Assembly: GCF_024599655.1 (NCBI RefSeq)
Contig: NZ_CP102247.1
Span: 3,348,001-3,412,000, forward strand
DNA from: Enterobacter asburiae
GTDB taxonomy: Bacteria; Pseudomonadota; Gammaproteobacteria; Enterobacterales; Enterobacteriaceae
Length of the DNA: 64,000 bases
Direction: 5' to 3'
Part shown: positions 24,823-34,368 of the stretch, one piece after another
Numbering within the stretch: the stretch's first letter is position 1
How the letters are laid out: each line of letters starts with the position of its first letter
The notes under the pieces: model-generated
The model's database searches: none
Told to the model about the DNA's origin: nothing
What the model saw: the letters and a program-made list of their open reading frames with translations, nothing else
Translations under genes and position numbers: made by a program

Positions 24823-26300
24823 TACGCATCCCCCCCGCGCTCGGCGGTGACGCGCATCACCTCTTCCAGAGAGGTTACGCCGCTAATCACCTTCAGCAGC
24901 CCGTTTTCGCGCAGGCTGTAGGCCTGCTTAAAGAGCTGCGTTTCGATGGACATTTCGTCCTTATCTTCATGGATGGCGCGGCGCATGGTGCTGTCCACCA
25001 CCAGAAATTCATGAATACCGGCGCGGCCCTGATAGCCGCTCTGGCGGCAGTGCTCGCAGCCCACCGCGCGGTAAATCGCTTTGGGCGGCGCGTCCATAAA
25101 GCTGAACAGCGCTTTTTCATTGGCGTCCAGCGGACTGGTGGTCCGGCAGTGCGTACACAGCCGACGCACCAGACGCTGGGCAATGACACCGAGCAACGAT
25201 GAACCGATTAAAAAAGACTCCAGCCCCATATCGCGCAGGCGGGTAATCGCCCCTGCGGCGCTGTTGGTGTGCAGCGTAGACATGACCAGGTGACCGGTGA
25301 GCGACGCCTGCACCGCAATTTGCGCGGTTTCGCCGTCGCGAATTTCCCCGATCATCACCACGTCCGGGTCCTGACGCAGAATGGCGCGCAGCCCGCGGGC
25401 AAAGGTCATGTCCACGCGCGGGTTAACCTGCGTCTGCCCCACCCCTTCCAGCTCGTATTCAATCGGGTCCTCAACGGTCAGGATGCTGCGTTCATGGCCG
25501 TTCAGCGCCGAGAGAATGGCGTACAGGGTGGTACTTTTACCGGAGCCCGTGGGCCCGGTGACCAGGATAATGCCGTGCGGGCGGTCAATCAGTCCTTTTA
25601 ACTTCTCAAGCTCTTCATCAATCAGGCCCAGCTTGTTGATGTCGGGCTTCAGGTTGCTTTTGTCGAGCAGGCGCATGACCACGCGCTCGCCGTACTGGGA
25701 GGGAATGGTCGACACGCGCACGTCGATCGCCTTGCGGCCAATGCGCAGGGAGATACGGCCATCCTGCGGCAGGCGCTTCTCGGCAATGTCCAGTTTTGAC
25801 ATGACCTTGATGCGCGACACCAGCAGCGGCGCGAGCTTACGCGCCGGCTGCAGCACCGGACGCAGCACGCCGTCAACGCGAAAGCGGATGCTCAGCGTGC
25901 GCTCGAAGGTTTCGATATGGATATCCGACGCGCCGTCTTTCACCGCCTCGCCGAGGATGGCGTTGATCAGGCGGATCACCGGGGAGTTTTCGTCGTTATC
26001 GAGCAGATCCTCGTTGTCCGGGATCTCCTCGGTTAACGCCATCAGGTCGATATCGGCGTCCATATCGTCCACCAGCTGCTGCGATACGCCGCTGCTCTGC
26101 TGCCAGATTTTGGCCAGCAGCTCATCAAAGGCTTCCGGCGTCAGGGTCACCGGGACGAACGCGCGTCCCAGCACCCGGCGCACCTCCAGCAGTGCAAACG
26201 CCGGGGTGTCTTCACGGATATAGACGTCGTTGTTGTAAAACAGAACGCCGTTATCTTTTGCGTAGCTGCTGCTACACAGGGTTTTAGTCAGTTCGTCCAC
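24822..26300 (-). CDS. gspE: T2SS assembly ATPase GspE
   Basis: A 492-residue cytoplasmic hexameric ATPase that powers pseudopilus growth. The nucleotide site shows Walker A GPTGSGKST, Asp box LTVEDPIEYELEGVGQ, Walker B DVVMIGEIRDGETA and His box GHLVMSTLHTNSA. The C-terminal zinc-binding CTHC and CEHC pairs of GspE are present. Length matches the family. Confidence 0.97.
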   Translation of the reverse strand: MDELTKTLCSSSYAKDNGVLFYNNDVYIREDTPAFALLEVRRVLGRAFVPVTLTPEAFDELLAKIWQQSSGVSQQLVDDMDADIDLMALTEEIPDNEDLLDNDENSPVIRLINAILGEAVKDGASDIHIETFERTLSIRFRVDGVLRPVLQPARKLAPLLVSRIKVMSKLDIAEKRLPQDGRISLRIGRKAIDVRVSTIPSQYGERVVMRLLDKSNLKPDINKLGLIDEELEKLKGLIDRPHGIILVTGPTGSGKSTTLYAILSALNGHERSILTVEDPIEYELEGVGQTQVNPRVDMTFARGLRAILRQDPDVVMIGEIRDGETAQIAVQASLTGHLVMSTLHTNSAAGAITRLRDMGLESFLIGSSLLGVIAQRLVRRLCTHCRTTSPLDANEKALFSFMDAPPKAIYRAVGCEHCRQSGYQGRAGIHEFLVVDSTMRRAIHEDKDEMSIETQLFKQAYSLRENGLLKVISGVTSLEEVMRVTAERGGDA

Positions 26301-26315
26301 GGTGCCCTCTCCGCC

Positions 26316-28241
26316 TTAGTGCTTAAACGGATTGCGCGGTGCGCTGGCGCTGGTTTTTACCGGCGCGGCGCTGGCGTCAACGGGAAACGCAGGCAGTACC
26401 GCGTTATCCGTGGGCTCGATAATGCCGAGCTTTTTCTCTTCCAGGCGCTGCTGCTGGCGGGCGCGGATCTGGTCATATTTCTCTTTCGACGCCGCGCTGT
26501 AGTTGTCGTCGTCGCGCAGGACGGTGGTATGGATAAACACCATCAGGTTGCGCTTAGACGTATCCTGTGAGGTGTAGCGGAACAGCTGGCCGACCAGCGG
26601 GATATCGCCCAGCAGCGGCACTTTGGAGACCGACTGCTTGGTAACGTTTTCCATCAGGCCGCCGAGCACCACCGTCTGCCCGCTGTGCACCATTACTTCG
26701 TTGTTGATGGTGCGGGTGTTAAAGGTTGGGCCGAGGCTGGCGTCTTCCGTCGCGCTGTTGTCGACGCTGGAGACTTCCTGCTCAATCTTCAGGTGGATCA
26801 TGTCGCCGTCGTTGATTTGCGGCACAATTTTCAGCTTGGTACCGACGGTCTTACGCTCGACGGAGTTAAAGACGTTGTCGCCGCTGGTGGTCTGGGAGCC
26901 GGAAAGCACCGGCACGTCCTGACCGACGTTGAACGACGCCTCTTTGTTATCCAGCGTGACCACGCTTGGCGTGGAGAGAATGTCATTTTTGCCGTCGGTG
27001 GAGAGCGCGGTCATCAGCGCCCCGAAATCGCCGTTAAAGAAGCCGGTCGCAAGGCCGGTGAAGCTCGCCCCCTTCATGGTGCCGTTCTTAATCTGGCTGA
27101 TTGGCAGGCCGGTGGAGCCGAACTGCACGCCACCGTGCTTGCTGGTCCACTGCACGCCGAGATCCAGGCCGTTACCGTCCTGCACTTCAGCAATGATCGC
27201 TTCCACCAGCACCTGCGGACGGCGGATGTCGAGCTTGTCGATCACCTTCTCCAGAGAGTTCATTACGTTAGGCTGGGCGGTGATCACCAGCGAGTTGGTT
27301 GACTCGTCGGCGCTGATGTTCAGATCGCTGGACGCGGTGGCGGTTTTCGCCTTCGGCGTGCCGGCCTTGTCTTTCAGCTGTTCGCCAATCCCGGTGAGCA
27401 CCGGTACTACCTTCGTGGCGCTGGCATATTTGAGATAGAAGACGCGGGTATTCCCCTCGTTGTTCTGCTCGCGATCCAACTGATGGATCAGGGAGCGGGT
27501 ACGCATGCGCGCATCCTCCGAGCCGCTGATCACCAGGCTGTTGGTTTCGTCATCCGCCACCACTTTGGTCGCCAGCTGCGGCGCGTTCTGCCCCTTCTGC
27601 TCTTCGTTGTTGAGGTTGTTCAACATGTCCGAGAGCTCTTTGGCGGAGGCAAAGCGCAGCGGCACGATCTCGCGACGCTGAATACCGTCTTTATCGACGC
27701 GCTGCACCAGATCCACCAGGCGGTTCACCACCGAGGCTTTACCGGTCAACAGCAGCACGTTGGAGGGCTCGAAGTGCACCACGTTGCCGATGCCGGTGGC
27801 GTCGTTGAGCTGGCGCAGCAGCGGGGCAAGTTCGCGCACCGGCACGTTTTCCATGCGCACCACGCGGGTGATGATCTCATCGCCTTTGCCCGGATTTTTG
27901 CTGTCCGCCAGCGGCGCGCCGGCGGTGCGGGCGACGCTTGAGCGCACCACTTTCACCATGCCGTTATCCATCGGGATCACCGACAGGCCGTACAGATCCA
28001 GCACGCTCAGGAAGAACTGGTAATACTCATCTTCCGTCAGCACGTTGTAGGTTCGCACCGACACCGAGCCCTGAACGGACGGGTCGACGAGAATGGTTTT
28101 ATTCAGATTGCGGCCTACCGTATCGATAAACTCGCGGATATCGGTATTTTTAAAGCTCGCGCTAAAGTTGGCTGCAAGCAGCGAACTCGAATATAACGAC
28201 AATGCGGTCAGCGCCACGCACGCCCAAGGAAATTTCTTCAT
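26316..28241 (-). CDS. gspD: T2SS outer-membrane secretin GspD
   Basis: A 641-residue secretin that forms the outer-membrane gate. Signal peptide 1-23 (ends LLAA), then N0-N3 periplasmic domains, then the secretin core with VPVLSGSQT, KLKIVPQINDGD and VVLGGLMENVTKQSVSKVP. The C terminus has an S-domain-like tail. No gspS pilotin gene was found in the window. The short gap to gspC (13 bp) supports one operon. Confidence 0.97.
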   Translation of the reverse strand: MKKFPWACVALTALSLYSSSLLAANFSASFKNTDIREFIDTVGRNLNKTILVDPSVQGSVSVRTYNVLTEDEYYQFFLSVLDLYGLSVIPMDNGMVKVVRSSVARTAGAPLADSKNPGKGDEIITRVVRMENVPVRELAPLLRQLNDATGIGNVVHFEPSNVLLLTGKASVVNRLVDLVQRVDKDGIQRREIVPLRFASAKELSDMLNNLNNEEQKGQNAPQLATKVVADDETNSLVISGSEDARMRTRSLIHQLDREQNNEGNTRVFYLKYASATKVVPVLTGIGEQLKDKAGTPKAKTATASSDLNISADESTNSLVITAQPNVMNSLEKVIDKLDIRRPQVLVEAIIAEVQDGNGLDLGVQWTSKHGGVQFGSTGLPISQIKNGTMKGASFTGLATGFFNGDFGALMTALSTDGKNDILSTPSVVTLDNKEASFNVGQDVPVLSGSQTTSGDNVFNSVERKTVGTKLKIVPQINDGDMIHLKIEQEVSSVDNSATEDASLGPTFNTRTINNEVMVHSGQTVVLGGLMENVTKQSVSKVPLLGDIPLVGQLFRYTSQDTSKRNLMVFIHTTVLRDDDNYSAASKEKYDQIRARQQQRLEEKKLGIIEPTDNAVLPAFPVDASAAPVKTSASAPRNPFKH

Positions 28242-28254
28242 GTCTGTACACTTG

Positions 28255-29028
28255 TTAATTGTTTAGAACATTAACCCGAATATTTTCAAGGTGAGCGTGA
28301 CGTCTGACGACGACCTCCGCTTCTTTCATTTTCGACCAGCTGGCAATAATACTTTTTGCCTTTGCTTCGTCGGTCATATCGACAGAGTTGACTTTTACTG
28401 CCACGTCACCCTTTTTCAGCCCTGAATGACTGTAGAAGGAGGAGGCATTCCTTGGATTAATGTTGTAGCCTTCCAGCTGGCCTTTTTCGATTAATGGTTT
28501 GAGCACCAGATAATCATCCAGATGCACGCTTTCCGCGCCTGCATCTTTCGTCGATTTGGTTACCGGGCCGCTGTCAACGCCGCCCTTAAAATAATCAGGT
28601 TTATTTAACGCCAGTACCTGCGTAGCACCTTCGTAATTAACCACCACATTGTCTTTGTTTATTTCCTGAATAAAGGCATCGTTAAAACCGGTCAGCGGCT
28701 CGCCTTCACGGTAGCTCTTCTGGCCGCCCGGCGTTTTGATAACCGCGAAAGAGAGCCAGGCGTCATCGCTGCGCACGATCCCTTCGATCTCCGCTGCCAG
28801 CGGGGCTTTTACCGCCGTCGGAACGTTATCCTGACGAACTGCTGCGGTAAAAAGCGTGAATTTCTTTTCGTTACGAGGCGTTTTCAGCGGCTGCGCATCA
28901 GAATTAGCCAACTTATTCGTAACTTTTTTATAATCTTTAAACGTCAGATACCCTTGCTGGCCGCAAAAAATTAACAGCACGAACATAATGCAAGGCGTTA
29001 TCCACCGTGACAGAAATGAGAACCTCAT
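28255..29028 (-). CDS. gspC: T2SS inner-membrane protein GspC
   Basis: A 257-residue bitopic protein that links the inner-membrane platform to the secretin. One N-terminal helix (about 10-30) is followed by a homology region (AEIEGIVRSDDAWLSFAVI) and a C-terminal PDZ-like domain (YNINPRNASSFYSHSGLKKGD), consistent with substrate selection. It is the first gene of the gspC-O operon and is divergent from gspA. Confidence 0.93.
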   Translation of the reverse strand: MRFSFLSRWITPCIMFVLLIFCGQQGYLTFKDYKKVTNKLANSDAQPLKTPRNEKKFTLFTAAVRQDNVPTAVKAPLAAEIEGIVRSDDAWLSFAVIKTPGGQKSYREGEPLTGFNDAFIQEINKDNVVVNYEGATQVLALNKPDYFKGGVDSGPVTKSTKDAGAESVHLDDYLVLKPLIEKGQLEGYNINPRNASSFYSHSGLKKGDVAVKVNSVDMTDEAKAKSIIASWSKMKEAEVVVRRHAHLENIRVNVLNN

Positions 29029-29286
29029 TTTTCATCTGGCCTTTAACAAAGCGAAAATAAGCAGCATCGTGCTGCGCCAATATGTGAGCAAAGAATAATT
29101 TCCCGCTGTAAAAACAACCACCGACTTTGCCGCTAACTTTCATACAGAAAAATATTGACCGTATAAAATCCAGATGTTAGGCCTCATCGGCAGGATATTT
29201 TTACCCTGTGCGCAAATTGACCACCCTATAGCGTTGCTTTACTTTCTCGTCCTGTTGCTATTCCTAATCAGAGACGGTAAGTCGTT
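29029..29286. promoter_or_regulatory. Divergent promoter region between gspC and gspA
   Basis: 258 bp of AT-rich DNA must start both the gspC-O operon and gspAB. In E. coli K-12 the same arrangement is silenced by H-NS; the AT-richness fits but no specific site was defined. Confidence 0.5.
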
Positions 29287-30852
29287 ATGTATCAGAGCCA
29301 CTTTAATTTTAAAAATCCGCCCTTTCGGAAAATAACCCGTGAATCCGGGGATTTTCTGGTGCCTTATCATCAGGACGTGTTCAACCTGCTGAAAGAGAAA
29401 ACCCAACGGGCGGGGATTACTGGGCTCTTTGCTGACGATGCTCCGCTGCTGGGCCAGTTCAGCGATGCCCTGAAGTCCGCGAGTCCTGGCGTGCTTGCCA
29501 TCAACGCGTTCCCAAAACTGAGTGCCAGTAGCCTGCTGTACAAACTCAACCCGGGAACGAAAGAGAGCAAGAACCGGCTTCAGGCGGTGGATGCCGTACT
29601 GCACCAGTGGCAAGGGGGAAAAACCCGGTCAAAAGTGCTGGTGATTAGCCATACCGAAGCCATGAAGGACACCTGTCGGGAAGTGCTGGCGATGCTGCTG
29701 ACGCGCGCGCGGGAGCTGGAGTTTCGCCTGTCCATCGTGCTGATGGGGGCTGCGGATCAGGACACCGTCCTGATGCAGCAACCTGAGCTGCGCGAATATG
29801 CTCACACCCGTCACACCCTGCGTCCCCTTACCTGCCGGGAGTTTCTCGGCTACATGCAGGCGCAGTGTGAAGAGCACGGGTGCGAGAACGGGCCGCTCAC
29901 ACCGGCGCGCGTGCGCAAGATGCATGCGCTAACCAGGGGGAATATCAGCAAGCTGAACGAGCTGGCGCACCTGTCGATGCTGGCCGCCTGGACCGAACGC
30001 GCAGCACAGGTCAGCCCGCGTCATTTACGGCTGGCGGCAGGCGAGACGCTGCCTGCGAAAAAACACGGCAAGCGCCTGGCTACCGTCGGTTTATTCGCGT
30101 CCGTGCTGTTTGCCGCCTGCGGCTGGTATTTCACCTCCTCGATCGGAGCAAAACTTCCGGTTCAGCTCCCGGTTCCCGCGAGCTGGAAACAGCAGACGCC
30201 GCGCGTTCAGGCCCCGGTGGTGCCGGTTATCGACAACGAGGTGGTGAATCAGCCGGATGCGATGCATCAGCTCTATCTGATGTGGGGGTATGACGCCTCG
30301 GCGGACGATGCCCTGTGTCAAAACGCCGCGAAGGTGAACCTGATGTGTAAGCAGGGGAACGCCTCACCGGAGGCGCTGGCGCAGGAAGGCTATCCGTGGG
30401 TGAGCGAGCTGAAAACCGGCAACCACCTCAACTATGCCGTGGTCGCCCGCGTCGGGGATAACTCGCTCGACCTGCTGATGAACAACCGTACCTGGCAGGT
30501 AAGCCGCAGCTGGTTTAACCAGCATGCCACCGGGAACTACACCCAGCTGCACCGCCTGACGCCGGATGGCAAAGACGCCATCAGCGCCGCCAGCGATGCG
30601 AAAGACATGGGCTGGCTTGACCAGCAGCTGAGCGTGGCCCTTAACCAGCCGGAAACCCATGCCCAGACCTGGACAACGGAGATGATGAAACGCACCCGTG
30701 AGTTCCAGCAACAAATGCATCTGCACGTGGATGGCATTCCAGGGGAAGATACGCTGATGCAGTTAATGCGGGAAACCCATTCCACGCCGAGCGTATTAAT
30801 ACAGGCCTCGCGCTCCACACCGGACGCTAAAAAGCAGGAGAAGCATTCCTGA
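29287..30852 (+). CDS. gspA: GspA-like protein with degenerate ATPase motifs and a peptidoglycan-binding domain
   Basis: A 521-residue protein in the GspA/ExeA position, divergent from gspC and overlapping gspB. Family layout: AAA+ domain (1-250), one membrane helix at about 260-280 (LATVGLFASVLFAACGWYF), periplasmic part ending in a peptidoglycan-binding domain (FQQQMHLHVDGIPGEDTLMQLM). GspA and GspB use ATP to help the secretin through the cell wall. The usual GxxxxGKT loop is absent: at residues 46-58 the sequence is GLFADDAPLLGQF, and the Walker B site reads VLVISHTEA instead of a DE pair. It therefore probably does not hydrolyse ATP. The frame is intact, so this is divergence and not decay. 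Confidence 0.85.
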   Translation: MYQSHFNFKNPPFRKITRESGDFLVPYHQDVFNLLKEKTQRAGITGLFADDAPLLGQFSDALKSASPGVLAINAFPKLSASSLLYKLNPGTKESKNRLQAVDAVLHQWQGGKTRSKVLVISHTEAMKDTCREVLAMLLTRARELEFRLSIVLMGAADQDTVLMQQPELREYAHTRHTLRPLTCREFLGYMQAQCEEHGCENGPLTPARVRKMHALTRGNISKLNELAHLSMLAAWTERAAQVSPRHLRLAAGETLPAKKHGKRLATVGLFASVLFAACGWYFTSSIGAKLPVQLPVPASWKQQTPRVQAPVVPVIDNEVVNQPDAMHQLYLMWGYDASADDALCQNAAKVNLMCKQGNASPEALAQEGYPWVSELKTGNHLNYAVVARVGDNSLDLLMNNRTWQVSRSWFNQHATGNYTQLHRLTPDGKDAISAASDAKDMGWLDQQLSVALNQPETHAQTWTTEMMKRTREFQQQMHLHVDGIPGEDTLMQLMRETHSTPSVLIQASRSTPDAKKQEKHS

Positions 30853-31481
30853 TGTCTACCATCTGTCTTGCTGCCCAGCGCAGCTACACTACCGGGGAAG
30901 CGGTCTGGTTTTCGTACCGCCTTCCCAGCCTGAGAAAAGTCTTCGGCAACGCCTTTTTATGGACGTTGGGCCTGTGCGCCATGCTGATGGCGGGCGTGTA
31001 CGCGCATACTTACTGGAGCCTGCGTCATCCTGCGCCGGAACCGGTAAAAAAAGCGAGCGTCGCGAAACCCGAAACGCAGCTTTCCGATATGCACTACGTG
31101 TATGTGAGCAAGCCGTTCCCGCATCCTCATCCGAAACCGGCGCCGGTGCAGGCCGAGATCCCCGCCATGCAGGATCTGCCGATTAACAGCGACGATGCCG
31201 ACTGGCAGCAGGCCCCCGACGGTGCCGAACCGCACGATACGTCGCGGGATACGTTACCCGGCACCGAAGCGCATGATGTCGCTCCCGCCAGCGCAGGCAG
31301 TGAGGATACCTCGTTAACCGAGTTGTTTAAGCAGGCGTTAAAAGAACAGGAGCAAGATTATTCGCAAGGCAAAATTCCCGCGCCGCCGGTGGACGAAACG
31401 CAGGATAATTCACAGTCGAGGGTGCTACATAAGGTGGATGACCGATCGCCTTTAAGTCTGAAAGGCGACCGGCTGGAGTAA
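30852..31481 (+). CDS. gspB: T2SS accessory protein GspB
   Basis: A 209-residue bitopic protein: short cytoplasmic start, membrane helix at about 38-55 (LWTLGLCAMLMAGVYAHTYW), then a Pro- and acid-rich periplasmic stretch. It overlaps gspA by one base (TGATG), so translation is coupled. In ExeAB the pair helps the secretin pass the wall. Low sequence conservation makes position the main evidence. Confidence 0.8.
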   Translation: MSTICLAAQRSYTTGEAVWFSYRLPSLRKVFGNAFLWTLGLCAMLMAGVYAHTYWSLRHPAPEPVKKASVAKPETQLSDMHYVYVSKPFPHPHPKPAPVQAEIPAMQDLPINSDDADWQQAPDGAEPHDTSRDTLPGTEAHDVAPASAGSEDTSLTELFKQALKEQEQDYSQGKIPAPPVDETQDNSQSRVLHKVDDRSPLSLKGDRLE

Positions 31482-32105
31482 TTAATATTTTTCAGGCAAC
31501 GTTGTCAGGTTAAGGAGTCGTCCTTTTTCCACAACAATATATTGACCTTTTTTCAGGTCGGAGAGAATTTTTATAATGGTACTGCGCGCCAGGTTGGTGT
31601 ATTCCTGAATATAATCGTAGATATTAATATCACGCTGATGATGAACGATCAGTTCATTAATCTCGTACAGGAATTCACGCACAACGGCGTAAGCGCTGCG
31701 GGCAACCAGCACATCGTCACGTTTGCTCAGCATGCAGATGTACCAGGAGAGCACTTTGGTCAACTCAGGCCATAAGTTTTTATCGGTCATCAGCTGCGCG
31801 AAGACCTCTTTCTTGATCGAGCGCACCACGGTGTTGGCGCGAACCAGCCCGTACATATGGGTTGAATTGTAGTACATCGACGAGAGACCAAAGATGCACT
31901 GGCCCGTTACTGTGAACATGCACAGCTCGTCGGATTCGCGTCGGAATTCCACTTCGCCGCTGACGATAATATGAATATATTGTGAATCAGACGTGGATAT
32001 TTTCTGCCATTTCTTTAAGGTTTTTTCTTCTAAGCCTGAGGTTGCAGAAATAATGGCTTCCATTTCATGTTGCGGACGTAATTTTTTCGCATAGATGCTT
32101 AACAT
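31482..32105 (-). CDS. CRP/FNR-like winged-helix regulator, IprA/YaiV-like
   Basis: A 207-residue protein of the cyclic-nucleotide-binding-like regulator type. Residues about 15-115 form a beta-barrel (HIIVSGEVEFRRES, then TVTGQCIFGLSS), a long helix follows, and residues about 155-195 hold a winged helix (NLARSTIIKILSDLKKGQYIV). The phosphate-binding cassette residues of true CRP (the RAAS segment) were not seen, so cAMP binding is unlikely. The general layout recalls E. coli IprA (YaiV). Its stop codon abuts that of gspB tail to tail, at the edge of the secretion block, so a role in gsp or chitinase control is possible but unproven. About 270 bp of AT-rich DNA upstream hold no other gene. 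Confidence 0.7.
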   Translation of the reverse strand: MLSIYAKKLRPQHEMEAIISATSGLEEKTLKKWQKISTSDSQYIHIIVSGEVEFRRESDELCMFTVTGQCIFGLSSMYYNSTHMYGLVRANTVVRSIKKEVFAQLMTDKNLWPELTKVLSWYICMLSKRDDVLVARSAYAVVREFLYEINELIVHHQRDINIYDYIQEYTNLARSTIIKILSDLKKGQYIVVEKGRLLNLTTLPEKY

Positions 32106-32375
32106 TGTTATACCCGATTTAAGATGTGAAATTTAAAAATGCAGGCACAAGGCAAAAAAAGCCTTAACCTTTGAATATTTTCCTGATGGCGTTCTCAAGG
32201 AGAAAAATAAAGAATAACTGCGATATATTTATTTGCCGCATTACTTAGCAAGCTATGTGTCTATCTTAAATCCGGATAATTTTAAGTCAATTAACTAAAA
32301 ATGAATTGAGTTTGTACTTAAGATTAATCTGAAGAGAGTCAGGATGAGCTAAGGCATTCGGGGGCGACCGTAGGA

Positions 32376-33206
32376 TCACCCCTGCCCGTATTTCTCCAGA
32401 AGGGCTTCGGCAATGGCCATCGTTTCGACGTCCGCGACGCCGTTCCACAGGTCAGGCCGGAAATGCATCTGGAACGCCGTGATAATGCGCTTTTGCTGCG
32501 CCGGGGTGCTGTCAGCCGGCACCTCATAGCCATACCGCGCGAGGAGATCGAGTAACGTCCCGGTATCCACCTGCTGATAGCGCGGACGACCGTTTATATA
32601 GAACGCGACGCGTGCCGGATCGGGCCATGCGCCAATGCCCTGCAAAGCGAGCTGGTGCCACGGGAACAGCGGACCGGGGTCGTCTTTGCGCTGCGGAGCG
32701 ATGTCCGAATGGGCCACCACGTTTTCAGGCCTGATGTTGTAGCGGGTAATAATGTCTCTGGCGAGCGGCACCAGCGCCGCAATTTGCGCAGGCTCAAACG
32801 GGGTAAAGTGCTTAACGCCCGACGTTTTTTGCCAGCCGCGATTCTCCAGCTCAATGCCTACAGACGTATCGTTGATGCGGTTGGTGCCGCGCCAGAAGCT
32901 GATGCCCGCATGCCAGGCCAGTTCGCTTTCGGGTACCAGCTGCCAGATGCGCGGCTTACCGTCCGGGGCGGGGGGTTTCGCCGGGATCAAATAGTGAGAG
33001 CTGACGTTCTTATCCGTCAGCGTGGCCAGCGAGCTGTCAAAATCATCCGCGGTGTAGTGGATAACCAGCACCTTGATGCGCGGGTAAGCCGCCTGCGCCT
33101 GATGGCGCGTATCCAGCTCGTAGGCACCTTTGTCGATGATCCCTTTTTCAGTGGCACACCCTGCCAGCAGCAGCGCCAGCAGGAGCGTGGAAAGCGAACG
33201 CCTCAT
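32376..33206 (-). CDS. amiD: N-acetylmuramoyl-L-alanine amidase AmiD, outer-membrane lipoprotein
   Basis: A 276-residue zinc amidase that cleaves the bond between muramic acid (including anhydro-muramic acid) and L-alanine. The lipobox LLAGC places the modified cysteine at residue 17. Zinc and catalytic residues are visible in VLVIHYTADD, VGIELENRGW and VAHSDIAPQRKDDPGPLFPW; the C-terminal part is peptidoglycan-binding-like. It overlaps the end of ybjQ by 4 bp (ATGA), as in E. coli. Confidence 0.96.
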   Translation of the reverse strand: MRRSLSTLLLALLLAGCATEKGIIDKGAYELDTRHQAQAAYPRIKVLVIHYTADDFDSSLATLTDKNVSSHYLIPAKPPAPDGKPRIWQLVPESELAWHAGISFWRGTNRINDTSVGIELENRGWQKTSGVKHFTPFEPAQIAALVPLARDIITRYNIRPENVVAHSDIAPQRKDDPGPLFPWHQLALQGIGAWPDPARVAFYINGRPRYQQVDTGTLLDLLARYGYEVPADSTPAQQKRIITAFQMHFRPDLWNGVADVETMAIAEALLEKYGQG

Positions 33207-33526
33207 CGGAGGGTTTTCACCGCCGTACCGCTTACGCTCACCATCAGCATGCTGGCGTCTTTCCCGACCGTTTCGTAGTCGATATCAATCCCCACAACCG
33301 CATCGGCGCCGAGGGCTTCCGCCTGCTCGCCAAGCTCTTTAAAGGCGATTTCGCGCGCTTTACGCAGCTCTTTTTCGTATGCGCCCGAGCGGCCGCCAAC
33401 GATGTCGCGGATACCGGCAAAAAAGTCGCGGAAGATATTGGCGCCGAGAATCGCTTCGCCGGTAACCACACCGCAATACTCGGTTATTGTCTGCCCTTCC
33501 AGGGTTGGCGTTGTTGAAAACTGCAT
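33203..33526 (-). CDS. ybjQ: YbjQ, UPF0145 family protein
   Basis: A 107-residue protein of the UPF0145 family (GEAILGANIFRDFFAGIRD, then GADAVVGIDIDYE). The function is unknown; the family forms small ring-shaped oligomers. It is translationally coupled to amiD. AGGAG lies upstream of the ATG. Confidence 0.93.
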   Translation of the reverse strand: MQFSTTPTLEGQTITEYCGVVTGEAILGANIFRDFFAGIRDIVGGRSGAYEKELRKAREIAFKELGEQAEALGADAVVGIDIDYETVGKDASMLMVSVSGTAVKTLR

Positions 33527-33623
33527 GGTTTCTCTCCTTCTTTAGCGTTCAATGCCTTAGGCACAGCATTATCGGTTCGTTACGCTATGATTGAAAGGAT
33601 AGTTAATAAATAAGGAAATCAAC

Positions 33624-34142
33624 ATGCGCTATTCTGCTTTAACACTTTTGGTGCCCTGCGCGCTGGTGCTCAGCGCCTGTACCACCACGGTCACGCCAGC
33701 CTTTAAGGATATCGGTACCCGCAGCGGCCCCTGCATCGAGGGCGGCCCGGACACCGTGGCGCAGCAGTTCTATGATTATCGCATTCAGCACCGCAGCAAC
33801 GATCTCACCGGCCTGCGCCCGTATCTGAGCGACGGTCTGGCAAAACTGCTTAACGACGCCACCCGCGATCCGCAGCATAACACATTGCTGAAATCCGATC
33901 CGTTCTCCAGCCGTACCACGCTGCCGGACAGCGCCGAAGTGGCCAGCGCGTCAACCATCCCGAATACCGATGCCCGCAATATTCCGCTGCGCGTGAAGCT
34001 GACGCAGGGAACCCAAACCTGGCAGGATGAAGTGCTGATGATCCGTGAAGGACAGTGCTGGGCGGTAGACGACGTGCGCTACGTGGGCGGCAGCGTTCAT
34101 GCCCCGGCAGGCACGCTTCGCCAGTCGATTGAGAATCGCTAA
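33624..34142 (+). CDS. ybjP: YbjP, putative lipoprotein
   Basis: A 172-residue predicted lipoprotein with lipobox VLSAC (modified Cys19) and a DUF3828-like domain behind it (YDYRIQHRSNDLTGLRPYLS). Identified by position between ybjQ and artP and by similarity to E. coli YbjP. The role is unknown. Confidence 0.88.
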   Translation: MRYSALTLLVPCALVLSACTTTVTPAFKDIGTRSGPCIEGGPDTVAQQFYDYRIQHRSNDLTGLRPYLSDGLAKLLNDATRDPQHNTLLKSDPFSSRTTLPDSAEVASASTIPNTDARNIPLRVKLTQGTQTWQDEVLMIREGQCWAVDDVRYVGGSVHAPAGTLRQSIENR

Positions 34143-34268
34143 ACTCGCCGATACAACCTGGTAACCCCCGTAAAATGTGCGGCATTTCATGCGGAATGCC
34201 GACATTTATACTCGCCGACCTTACCGTTCGCTATTTTGTGCTATGTTTAAGAGGAAACGCGGGTTATA

Positions 34269-34307
34269 TTTAACTTTTAACGCATAAATATTGCATAACT
34301 ATTCTGT
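34269..34307. promoter_or_regulatory. Possible ARG boxes upstream of artP
   Basis: TGCAT-AACT-ATTCT at 34292-34305 matches the ArgR half-site pattern at 8 of 10 positions, and a weaker partner lies 21 bp upstream, the usual spacing. ArgR represses artPIQM in E. coli. Confidence 0.4.
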
Positions 34308-34368
34308 CAACGGTACTATCTGCGGCCTCAATTGCTATAGATTGCCTGGATGAGTAAAGACTGCCCCG

